Below, piece after piece: positions 10,707 through 20,537 of a DNA stretch of 56,856 bases; position 1 is the first letter of the stretch, and each line of letters opens with the position of its first letter. Under the pieces are notes generated by a model, which ran no database searches, was not told where the DNA came from, and worked only from the letters and a program-made list of their open reading frames with translations. The translations under genes and the position numbers were made by a program. Origin of the DNA: Diphasiastrum complanatum (lineage: Eukaryota > Streptophyta > Lycopodiopsida > Lycopodiales > Lycopodiaceae); contig MU833399.1 in the NCBI GenBank assembly GCA_029204225.1, positions 1 through 56,856 of the forward strand, in the 5' to 3' direction.

Positions 10707-12247
10707 TTAGTATAGAGGGGATCTATGTGGAGTGGCCTTTCCTCCTACTGACGTAACGTAAGATAACTGTTTTAGGTGGAGATATTACTCCTGTAGGATG
10801 GCTGCTGCGGATTTTCTTCAGATATGGCAAAGCCTTTGTAGCGGATGTGATGGTGGTCAGACAGCCGGTAACATCGCTAGCTGATGACCCTGAGGAAGTT
10901 TGAGAAGGGAGCTCATCTAGAATAGAATTTGGTGAAAGCTCTTCAAACACTAGTTTCCTGGCATTTTCCGTCAGAAAGTTACTAGAGATTTCCGTAAGGT
11001 ACAGCAAATTGCCTCGAGGCATCAGATTCGAAATCTCCTTTTCTTGTTTTGACAAAAGCATCAACCTGGAAAGCATGTTGCAGCTAGAGATTTAGTGCAG
11101 AAGCATAATTAGGAAGATAATGCATCATGTACAAAAAATAATGAAAGCAGCATAAAATTCCACACCCATTTTGAAAATGGCGGCAAGCCCTTAACTCACT
11201 CACGTTCTACTCAACTACCGTGATTTATCATGATTACTATATAATAAACCATTCTGACCTTGCAAGCTACTGAACAGTAGCGATAAGAGTCCTGCAAGGT
11301 TCTTTCACACGTAATGCAAGAGTTACTGAACCCCTTCGACTGTCGAGGTTGTGGTCGTTGATTCAGAAAGACCACCCTTGCACTATTGATGATATAAGGC
11401 TGCAATGGATAAACTAACCAACTTATGATTATCATGAAGTATGACTAGGAAAGTTTCTACGCAGTTCTGCTATGTTCGGTTAGCTATTTATACTACCAGT
11501 GAAACAGAATCCAGCCTGAAAAGTTTTTACAGAAGATTGCAATTATCAACATTGTTTGATTCTAAACAGAGGTAGATTGTTGTGACGCAAGTAAAAGAAT
11601 TGACAAACACGAGAACTAGCTAAGTCGCTCTATGAAATTTACAAGCTCCAAGACTAAAGAGCATTGCAACGAATGTATAATTGCCAAGCAGTCCAACTCA
11701 CTTTATGGTTTAAAGTACCTGGACTTGTCCACAATCAACCAATTTTTTGGATGTCTTGTAGGCGAATGACATCGTGATAAACGTATCTTCGTATCTACAA
11801 ATTGAGCAAGACACAAGATTAGCCCACAGATAACGACATTGTATAATCCTTTTTTGAAAGACTTTTTCCCCTCTCTACGAGACGACGAGGAACAACAATG
11901 AGTACGGAAGACCATAATCAGCTGACAAATCTCGGCGTCCTAGGACAGGTAAAAGAAGCTCAATTTTTGGCAGGCGGGACAATCAGCTCACATTAGACTT
12001 TGTCATTACTGGAACCAAACATTAACCGAACCAGCAGCAAAAATCCAACCTGCAAGAGCCGATGTTCTACATGACTCGACAAACAGTGCTGGCAGATGGC
12101 ATCACTACAATCCACACAAAACACGTTCCGCTCGTTCTTTTTCGCATCTGAATGGTGGAAGCAATTCGTGAAAAATTTCTCTGTGAGCAAAGATTCCAGC
12201 CAAGCAGGCTTGTCGAGAGAATCAGACAAATCATAGCCTACCTGCAT
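10707..12247 (-). CDS. PLATZ zinc-binding transcription factor gene, four exons, frame broken by three +1 shifts
   Basis: PLATZ proteins are plant-specific zinc-dependent DNA-binding proteins that bind A/T-rich DNA in the nucleus. Exon 1 (12050-12247) gives KPAWLESLLTEKFF and the B-box-like zinc ligands CVDCSDAICQHCLSSHVEH. Exon 2 (11719-11794) gives IRRYVYHDVIRLQDIQK. Exon 3 (11259-11399, exactly 47 codons) gives PYIINSARVVFLNQRPQPR and a second Cys set (CITCERTLQDSYRYCSVACK). Exon 4 runs from 11065. Introns of 255, 319 and 193 bases all obey GT-AG in phase 0. Exon 2 has 76 bases where 75 would keep frame; the extra base lies in an A6 run (11743-11748). Exon 4 opens in frame as VDAFVKTRKGDF, but the conserved tail (SRRKG, then PHRSPL) is reached only after two further one-base shifts. 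It is either a recent pseudogene or carries uncorrected consensus indels. The start may instead lie in a short upstream exon, since ATGCAG|GTAGGC at 12247 could be a donor. Confidence 0.8.
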
Positions 12248-12484
12248 GATGCAATCACTGCTCCGTCAGCTCAAGATCTACTAGACCTAAAATCCTTGAA
12301 CTGCTGCAGAACATAATGACATTATGGTTGCAATTGCCACTACAAATCATCAAATTGAGAGCAGAAAATATGAAAAACAAACGGAATTTTTCACCATTTT
12401 GCCAGAGATCCTGTAATCAGCAGGCTAAAAGCTGAGAAATGAGCTCCCTCGACGATCAATCTACTCCAGCATCCAAAGGAGCGC

Positions 12485-12488
<4 letters not shown>

Positions 12489-12524
<36 letters not shown>
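12489..12524. repeat. (AG)18 microsatellite upstream of the PLATZ gene
   Basis: A pure run of 18 AG dinucleotides. On the gene's strand it is a CT tract about 240 bases upstream of the first coding exon, where plant 5' UTRs and core promoters often have pyrimidine patches. Confidence 0.95.
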
Positions 12525-12527
<3 letters not shown>

Positions 12528-12805
12528 AGAGTGAAGACGAGAAGAGAGTTCACACCAAAAGGAGGGAGAAAGGAGGCGCATCATCTGAGCCGTCGATCCG
12601 CCCTGGGTGACGGCTAGGATTGCGCCTCCACTCTCTTCGATTGGACGCATCGCTGCCGTCGAATTTGAGCACTCGACCGCACAGCTGTTGACGTGTGGCA
12701 CTAAACACGGGGCAAATAGAGTTTGTCTACAGTCTACCATTCATTTAAGTAGGCTCTCGATGGTCGGTTGCTGATTTATCGGGTTTTTAAATCCCTTCAA
12801 TCCGA
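12525..12805. other. probable 5' region of the PLATZ gene
   Basis: The only long frame here is low-complexity translation of the AG repeat. By position this should be promoter or 5' UTR of the minus-strand gene. No clear TATA box was identified. Confidence 0.35.
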
Positions 12806-12829
12806 CCCCCCCCCCCCCCCCCCCCCCCC
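12806..12829. repeat. homopolymer of 24 C followed by (CA)n
   Basis: An uninterrupted run of 24 C, then cagcg and a short CA repeat to about 12848. The opposite strand is G24 and could form a G-quadruplex. Lengths of such runs are unreliable in sequencing. Confidence 0.9.
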
Positions 12830-12917
12830 ACAGCGCACACACACACACTCACTTTCCTTGCCTTTGCACCCCATGATTTGAAATTTAGGTAGTACTCGAG
12901 ATTAAAAAATTAGCCTA

Positions 12918-13275
12918 GGGGAAATGCATGCTATAGCTGATCTCCGGAGCCTTTGCAACCTCAAATTTGCGTCCAAACACCTTCCAACCACACTATCTTC
13001 ACATTTCACATTGAGGATAAACGGATGGGGTGTGTAGGCCTGGCCACAAAGCTCCACCGTGCATTTAGCTCAATAGACTAGGCTTTTATTACCAAAGAGT
13101 TATTTGGGTTCAGCTTAATGTATGTTAGAGCTGGGTGGTAGAGATACACCCCACCAAGCCTACACACCCCAGCCCTTCACCCTCAATGTGAAGTGTGAAT
13201 TTAGTGTGGTTAGAAGGTGTTTGGATGCAAATTTGAGGCTCTGGCTGTTGGTTAGCTATGGCATGCATTTCCCTC
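12918..13275. repeat. long imperfect inverted repeat (hairpin-forming)
   Basis: The left arm (about 12918-13045) and right arm (about 13150-13275) are reverse complements at roughly 80-85% by eye. Shared words on the left strand are gaaatgcatgc, cctcaaatttg, tccaaacacctt, aaccacact, cacattgag and ggggtgtgtaggc. Weaker similarity runs further into the ~100-base centre. It could be a fold-back MITE or a hairpin small-RNA locus. Open frames on both strands over the right arm look like shadows. Confidence 0.8.
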
Positions 13276-13745
13276 ATACTAAAGAGTTCAAGCATTCTTT
13301 TGAACACCTCCCTTTTCTCTCCTATACCATCCACTTTTGGAGCCATTGTCAAATTTTGAAATACCACCTTGCCTCTCAAATACTTCCACTCAAAACTTTT
13401 ATTTTGTTGTTGATACTCCATCCTCTCACTAATTAGCCTTGTTGATGATTATAAATAACTAGCATGTCAAGATAAGAGATGGCTTGGGAAGGAGGGTGGA
13501 GTCAACTACAATTTATAGTTAAAAGGTGGTTACTTGGGCACTCATTAGCCTAACTAAAGAAAATGGTGGGCCTACTTGTAGTTAGCATCATCTCTTTGCA
13601 TTTGACTAAATCAAAATGCTAATGGGTGAAGTGTAATTGGCATGTAGATTTATGGAAATCTCTTGAGTTCCTTGAACCAATGGGGCATGGCCATTTTGCA
13701 ACGTCAAGCAATAAAGTGTGCCATCGCTTCTTTCAAAAGCCTTTC
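13276..13745. other. single-copy DNA up to the array edge
   Basis: No gene is recognised. This is the last unique sequence before the tandem array begins at about 13746. Confidence 0.5.
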
Positions 13746-14987
13746 ACTTTATTGATACATCTGAGGAGGTTACATTTCGAGCGTGTGACCGACCCTAGTC
13801 TCCGGGGCGCTGGCATGCCAAGGCAAGTGCCGGGACAACATTCCAGCAAGGGACGCTGAGACTTGGTTGGAGCTCGCCCTGGGTCGCAACCCGCACTCCC
13901 CTATAGTATTGGTGGGATTCGCCACCTTCCCCTCATACCAAGTACTCTACCCAGGTTGGTAAGGCACGTTTTCTCTCTCTAGGGTTTATTGAGCTTCCTT
14001 TAATCATGCCTAGATCGTGCGAGGTGATTGCACATCGATCTGAGCTCTCTGGACTTCGCTAGAACCGATCAAGAGATTTTCAGCATAGGAACTTGGCGCC
14101 GGCTGGATTCTGGTCACAATGGCGCCAGGAGCGGCGCCAGTGACGCCGGGGAGCAACAGGGGTGCTGCTGGTGCTGGGACAATGTAAAGCTTGTAGGGGT
14201 AACTTTACAACATCCACCTCACCTTTATAAAATCTGATGTCCTCATCAGATGTCAGATTACCCAAAAATTAACTATACATTTGAGCTGCTTGGCACAGTA
14301 CTCAATTTACTGGCCACTTTTTATTAACATTGAAGCTGGCACACCCGCAAGTCGGAGGCTCAGCTCTTTGTACTGAAAAATTACTTAACTTTGAAAATAT
14401 CACTTTGTCTGGGAAAGGCGTAGATTTCATATTGCATTCATAAAACCCAAGAACCTTATTAATTGGTTTCTGTGAGATGTTCGCCCCTGTCGCTTCTGAC
14501 TTCTGACTTTGGAACTCCTTTGAGCTCCTGATTTGTCCTTGATGTACTTTGTGTCGAGCTCCCTGAGCTCCAGATTTGATCAATTCCGCATAAGTATCAG
14601 GGCTCCCTAAGCCAAAGGATTTATCGTTTGATTGCCCACTTTATGGTCCCACTCCGCGCTTGTTGCTTCTGCACCTTGATTTCTCTCCTTGTCACTTCAG
14701 TGAGTTTCAGTTCCAAAGGTAGCCATCCCAAATGAAGACCAACTGCTCCATAGAAGATCTCCCTTGAAATTGCTCTTTCCAACTTTTGACTTCCTGCTTG
14801 CGTTTGGTGGGCGTCGTCGCAAATGAAATTAGGCTAGCCATCCATCCTTTACAAACATCGAGTCGTTTCGTTGCCATTCACGTGCGAGTACTTGAACTGC
14901 GAATCCCGCCCCAGATTCTGTAGTCCTCCTTGTTTGTTGGTGTCAGCCTTCAAAAGAAAGGTTCCTTCTCAAGCCATCAGCTCTCTA
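13746..14987 (-). repeat. array unit U0, divergent and truncated edge copy
   Basis: It begins inside the LTR at the AATAAA region, has only (CT)4 in the purine-tract position, and differs from interior units at many sites (for example gtgcgaggtgattg for gtgtgaggcgattg). At 14981-14986 it jumps from ccatcagctc to tctctagagttt, so the 5' half of the internal region, the PBS and most of the LTR are deleted, with a CTCT microhomology at the join. On the - strand it keeps longer open frames at 14302-14583 and 14080-14265 than interior units do, perhaps the older state of a gag-like region. Confidence 0.9.
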
Positions 14988-16185
14988 GAGTTTATTGAGC
15001 TTCCTTTAATCATGCCTAGATCGTGTGAGGCGATTGCACATCGATCTGAGCTCTCTGGACTTCGCTAGAACCGATGAAAGATTTTCAGCCATAGGGACTT
15101 GGCGCCGGCTGTATTCTGGTCACAGTGGCGCCGGGAGCGGCAGGGGTGCTGCTGGCGCCGGGGACAATGTTGGCGCCGCCGGCGCCGGAAGTAAAGCTTG
15201 TAGGCGTAACTTTACAGCATCCACCCCACCTTTATAAAATCTGATGTCCTCATCAGATGTCAGGTTAAAGTAAAGGTGTCTCCCAAAAATGAACTATACA
15301 TTTGAGCTACTTGGCACAGTACTCAATTTACTGGCCACTTTTTATTAACATTGAAGCTGGCACGCCACAAGTCGGAGGCTCAGCTCTTTGTACTGAAAAA
15401 TTACTTAACTTTGAAAATATCACTTTGTCTGGGAAAAGCGTAGATTTTATATTGCTTTCGTAAAACCCAAGAACCTTATTAACTGGTGACAAAGGCCTTT
15501 CTGTGAGATGTTCGCCCCTGTCGCTGCTGACTTCTGACATTGGAACTCCTTTGAGCTCCTGATTTGTCCTTGATGCACTTTGTGCTGAGCTCCCCGATCT
15601 CCAGATTTGATCGATTCCGCACAGGTATCAGGGCTCCCTAAGCCAAAGGATACTTCATGGTCCACTCCGCGCCTTGTTGCTTCTGCACCTTGATTTCTCT
15701 CCTTGTCATTTCAGTGAGTTTCAGTTCCGAAGGTAGCCATCCCAAATGAAGACCAACTGCTCCATAGAAGATCTCCCTTGAAATTGCTCTTTCCAACTTT
15801 TGACTTCCTGCTTGCGTTTGGCGGGCGTCGTCGCAAATGAAAGTAACCCAAGAAATAGGCCAGCCATCCATCCTTTGCAAACATCGAGTCGTTTCGTTGT
15901 CGTTCACGTGCGAGTACTTGAACTGCGAATCCGCCCCCATATTCTGTAGTTTGATGGCGTCAGCCTTCAAAAGAAAGGTCCCTTCTCAAGCCATCAGCTC
16001 CTTGTATCACAAGCAATCATGCAAACCTCACCACGAATACATGCAAGCAAGACACTCAGGCAGGTTCACTAACAGGTAACAAAGACAAGGTCCCCCTTTG
16101 AGATAGTCCTGCCAAAGGACCTTTGCCTGGCCGCGCCCATACAGATGGATCACAGAACCAGCCCACAGAGGACACCCCTCCAACT

Positions 16186-16770
16186 ACCCGTGCTTTCACC
16201 ATTAAGCAGCACATTGCCTCGGTCACGCCCCACCACTTTTTGCTCGATAGCCCTTATAGCTAAACGATCGGCAGCTATCCTTGAATATACCACCCCCGCG
16301 GACGCACCCGTGCTTTCACCGTTGAACAGCACATTGCCTCAGTGACGCCCCCACCAAATCTAGTCGATAGCCCTTATAGCTAAACGATCGACCGCATACC
16401 ACCCCAATCGTGGACGCACCCGTGCTTTCACCGTTAGGCAGCACATCGCCTCAGTAACGCCCCCACCAAATTTGGTCGATAGCCCTTATAGCTAAACGAA
16501 CGGTGGCTATCGCGAATATGTCACCCCGCACCCCACAAGGCACAGACCGTGCCCAATGGCAGCGCATTGTCCTACGTGCAGACGGCGCCAGGCCCGAGCC
16601 GCGGAAACTGACCGCGCTTACGCCTCAAGGGGAGCACCTTGACTCATCAAGCCCCCGTTTTGCCGACCACCCCCAACGTGGACGCACCCGTGCTTACACC
16701 GTGGGCAGCACCTTGCACAACGATCGTCCCGATGAACCCCAAACAATGGCCATCCCCGTGAGATCCACAT
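16186..16770 (-). repeat. leader minisatellite inside each unit (U1 copy shown)
   Basis: The word acccgtgctttcacc starts copies at 16186, 16306 and 16418, with a diverged fourth (acccgtgcttacacc) at 16686. Spacings are 120, 112 and 268. The core gatagcccttatagctaaac is invariant in the first three copies. By position it is the 5' leader between PBS and any coding region, where plant LTR elements often carry tandem repeats. Confidence 0.9.
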
Positions 16771-16786
16771 AGCTGACGGGCCAGTC

Positions 16787-16799
16787 GGCTCTGACACCA
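16787..16799 (-). other. primer binding site of the array element (U1 copy)
   Basis: On the - strand it reads TGGTGTCAGAGCC. The canonical initiator-tRNA-Met PBS is TGGTATCAGAGCC, a single A-to-G difference. It lies two bases inside the CTACA end of the LTR. The same site is present in every full-length unit. Confidence 0.7.
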
Positions 16800-16801
16800 C
16801 A

Positions 16802-17725
16802 TGTAGCGCAGGCATCCCGAAGGGAGCCGGGAGCCACGACTTAGCTTCCCAGCCTTCAACTCTTGGCGTCCAAACCCACTTGACATACAAGCAGCCAGCT
16901 CGCCAACAACGATCAAACTTAAGCAGCTGGAAGTTCAGAAACCAGCATTGAGATCCAACCTGGCGCCGTGCCAGATCGGGGGTCCCGATGTGGGTGACTC
17001 TCCTCCTAGCAAGTCGCCCGACATACATCAAACTTAACCAACTCGAAGCTTCCTTACAAACGAGTAGCATCCATTCCAAGCGAGTGGTTTGACTTACATC
17101 AGACTCAACCAACCGAAACCTTCGTCACGAGCGCTGGAAGCCAACCTGGCGCCACGCCAGACTGGACAGCCATAAACAGGTAACTTCCACCCGAGCAAGC
17201 CATCCAACTCAGCCGACAGGTTAGAGCCCGTTCCCCGAGAGCTTAGCCCATTCACGTTCATGCAAGGAACATTCAGAACCACAAGCCGCGACAGATGTGG
17301 AGACAACCAGTTCCTGGACCAAATGGTCCCGACAGCATACCGCTGGCGCCACGGACCGAACGGTCCCGACGGCATACCGCTGGCGTCCCGGGATACGACC
17401 CTCGGCTATGTGCCAAATTAAAAAGTCTTAAGCGGCCTTACAACCGGCGCTTTTACCGAACACTGAAACCCAGAAGGTGATCAGAGTCAGCTTGAGGAAA
17501 GTGCCACTTTATTGATAAATCTGAGAAGGTTACATTTCGAGTGTGTGACCGACCCTAGTCTCCGGGGCGCTGGCATGCCAAGGCAAGTGCCAGGACAACA
17601 TTCCAGCAAGGGAGGCTGAGACTTGGTTGGAGCTCGCCCTGAGTCGCAACCCGCACTCCCCTATACTGTTGGTGGGATTCGCCACCTCCCCTCATACCAA
17701 GTACTCTACCCAGGCTGGTAGAGCA
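16802..17725 (-). repeat. LTR of the array element (U1 copy, 924 bp)
   Basis: On the - strand it starts TGCTCTACC just after the purine tract and ends GCGCTACA just before the PBS. AATAAA lies at 17508-17513, as expected of an R region. It contains three diverged copies of a ~65-base motif (about 16910, 17027 and 17097, each near catcaaacttaa) and a 38-base direct duplication at about 17320-17395 (ggtcccgac, gcataccgctggcg). An alternative LTR of 210 bp (16802-17011) also has TG/CA ends but no purine tract beside it. Confidence 0.6.
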
Positions 17726-17728
17726 CGT

Positions 17729-17761
<33 letters not shown>
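17726..17761 (-). other. polypurine tract candidate (U1 copy)
   Basis: On the - strand it reads (GA)14 then A6 and CG, directly before the TG of the LTR. Retroelements prime plus-strand DNA from such a tract. The GA count varies from 10 to 15 among units and is 4 in U0. Confidence 0.6.
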
Positions 17762-17762
<1 letters not shown>

Positions 17763-20503
17763 GAGTTTATTGAGCTTCCTTTAATCATGCCTAGATCGTG
17801 TGAGGCGATTGCACATCGATCTGAGCTCTCTGGACTTCGCTAGAACCGATGAAAGATTTTCAGCCATAGGGACTTGGCGCCGGCTGTATTCTGGTCACAG
17901 TGGCGCCGGGAGCGGCAGGGGTGCTGCTGGCGCCGGGGACAATGTTGGCGCCGCCGGCGCCGGAAGTAAAGCTTGTAGGCGTAACTTTACAGCATCCACC
18001 CCACCTTTATAAAATCTGATGTCCTCATCAGATGTCAGGTTAAAGTAAAGGTGTCTCCCAAAAATGAACTATACATTTGAGCTACTTGGCACAGTACTCA
18101 ATTTACTGGCCACTTTTTATTAACATTGAAGCTGGCACGCCACAAGTCGGAGGCTCAGCTCTTTGTACTGAAAAATTACTTAACTTTGAAAATATCACTT
18201 TGTCTGGGAAAAGCGTAGATTTTATATTGCTTTCGTAAAACCCAAGAACCTTATTAACTGGTGACAAAGGCCTTTCTGTGAGATGTTCGCCCCTGTCGCT
18301 GCTGACTTCTGACATTGGAACTCCTTTGAGCTCCTGATTTGTCCTTGATGCACTTTGTGCTGAGCTCCCCGATCTCCAGATTTGATCGATTCCGCACAGG
18401 TATCAGGGCTCCCTAAGCCAAAGGATACTTCATGGTCCACTCCGCGCCTTGTTGCTTCTGCACCTTGATTTCTCTCCTTGTCATTTCAGTGAGTTTCAGT
18501 TCCGAAGGTAGCCATCCCAAATGAAGACCAACTGCTCCATAGAAGATCTCCCTTGAAATTGCTCTTTCCAACTTTTGACTTCCTGCTTGCGTTTGGCGGG
18601 CGTCGTCGCAAATGAAAGTAACCCAAGAAATAGGCCAGCCATCCATCCTTTGCAAACATCGAGTCGTTTCGTTGTCGTTCACGTGCGAGTACTTGAACTG
18701 CGAATCCGCCCCCATATTCTGTAGTTTGATGGCGTCAGCCTTCAAAAGAAAGGTCCCTTCTCAAGCCATCAGCTCCTTGTATCACAAGCAATCATGCAAA
18801 CCTCACCACGAATACATGCAAGCAAGACACTCAGGCAGGTTCACTAACAGGTAACAAAGACAAGGTCCCCCTTTGAGATAGTCCTGCCAAAGGACCTTTG
18901 CCTGGCCGCGCCCATACAGATGGATCACAGAACCAGCCCACAGAGGACACCCCTCCAACTACCCGTGCTTTCACCATTAAGCAGCACATTGCCTCGGTCA
19001 CGCCCCACCACTTTTTGCTCGATAGCCCTTATAGCTAAACGATCGGCAGCTATCCTTGAATATACCACCCCCGCGGACGCACCCGTGCTTTCACCGTTGA
19101 ACAGCACATTGCCTCAGTGACGCCCCCACCAAATCTAGTCGATAGCCCTTATAGCTAAACGATCGACCGCATACCACCCCAATCGTGGACGCACCCGTGC
19201 TTTCACCGTTAGGCAGCACATCGCCTCAGTAACGCCCCCACCAAATTTGGTCGATAGCCCTTATAGCTAAACGAACGGTGGCTATCGCGAATATGTCACC
19301 CCGCACCCCACAAGGCACAGACCGTGCCCAATGGCAGCGCATTGTCCTACGTGCAGACGGCGCCAGGCCCGAGCCGCGGAAACTGACCGCGCTTACGCCT
19401 CAAGGGGAGCACCTTGACTCATCAAGCCCCCGTTTTGCCGACCACCCCCAACGTGGACGCACCCGTGCTTACACCGTGGGCAGCACCTTGCACAACGATC
19501 GTCCCGATGAACCCCAAACAATGGCCATCCCCGTGAGATCCACATAGCTGACGGGCCAGTCGGCTCTGACACCACATGTAGCGCAGGCATCCCGAAGGGA
19601 GCCGGGAGCCACGACTTAGCTTCCCAGCCTTCAACTCTTGGCGTCCAAACCCACTTGACATACAAGCAGCCAGCTCGCCAACAACGATCAAACTTAAGCA
19701 GCTGGAAGTTCAGAAACCAGCATTGAGATCCAACCTGGCGCCGTGCCAGATCGGGGGTCCCGATGTGGGTGACTCTCCTCCTAGCAAGTCGCCCGACATA
19801 CATCAAACTTAACCAACTCGAAGCTTCCTTACAAACGAGTAGCATCCATTCCAAGCGAGTGGTTTGACTTACATCAGACTCAACCAACCGAAACCTTCGT
19901 CACGAGCGCTGGAAGCCAACCTGGCGCCACGCCAGACTGGACAGCCATAAACAGGTAACTTCCACCCGAGCAAGCCATCCAACTCAGCCGACAGGTTAGA
20001 GCCCGTTCCCCGAGAGCTTAGCCCATTCACGTTCATGCAAGGAACATTCAGAACCACAAGCCGCGACAGATGTGGAGACAACCAGTTCCTGGACCAAATG
20101 GTCCCGACAGCATACCGCTGGCGCCACGGACCGAACGGTCCCGACGGCATACCGCTGGCGTCCCGGGATACGACCCTCGGCTATGTGCCAAATTAAAAAG
20201 TCTTAAGCGGCCTTACAACCGGCGCTTTTACCGAACACTGAAACCCAGAAGGTGATCAGAGTCAGCTTGAGGAAAGTGCCACTTTATTGATAAATCTGAG
20301 AAGGTTACATTTCGAGTGTGTGACCGACCCTAGTCTCCGGGGCGCTGGCATGCCAAGGCAAGTGCCAGGACAACATTCCAGCAAGGGAGGCTGAGACTTG
20401 GTTGGAGCTCGCCCTGAGTCGCAACCCGCACTCCCCTATACTGTTGGTGGGATTCGCCACCTCCCCTCATACCAAGTACTCTACCCAGGCTGGTAGAGCA
20501 CGT

Positions 20504-20537
<34 letters not shown>
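17763..20537 (-). repeat. array unit U2 (2775 bp)
   Basis: LTR 19577-20500, (CT)14. No difference from U1 was seen. Confidence 0.95.

Larger units (their letters stand above)
14988..17762 (-). repeat. array unit U1 (2775 bp), reference unit
   Basis: LTR 16802-17725, PBS 16787-16799, purine tract 17726-17761 ((CT)14 on +). It lacks nine bases (cctctttgt) after attctgtag at about 15950. It shares this deletion with U2 and U3, and the three look identical wherever I compared them except in CT length. Confidence 0.95.

Noticed and set aside
12456-12740. Minus-strand frame upstream of PLATZ as a first exon
   Set aside because: It is mostly translation of the CT tract and shares nothing with known PLATZ N-termini.
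13122-13436. Coding frames on both strands over the right hairpin arm
   Set aside because: Overlapping antisense frames of ~100 codons over an inverted repeat, without domains.
15025-15237. Gly/Ala-rich plus-strand frame repeated in nearly every unit
   Set aside because: It starts at GTG, reads the GGCGCC cluster on the antisense strand of the proposed element, and has no motif.
16186-16520. CRISPR-like array
   Set aside because: Only three or four repeats of 112-120 bp with similar 'spacers', in plant DNA with no cas genes.
16960-17015. Similarity to the 3' part of 5S rRNA (a Cassandra-like 5S-bearing TRIM)
   Set aside because: Only gatgtgggtgact...cctcctagcaag resembles the 5S end. The conserved internal promoter boxes and the 5' half of 5S are absent.
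16618-17112. The 164-codon minus-strand frame repeated in most units
   Set aside because: It lies across the LTR, PBS and leader in one frame, has no known motif, and is repeated only because the DNA is repeated.
17555-17788. Frames with Arg-Glu repeats
   Set aside because: They are translations of the (GA)n tract.
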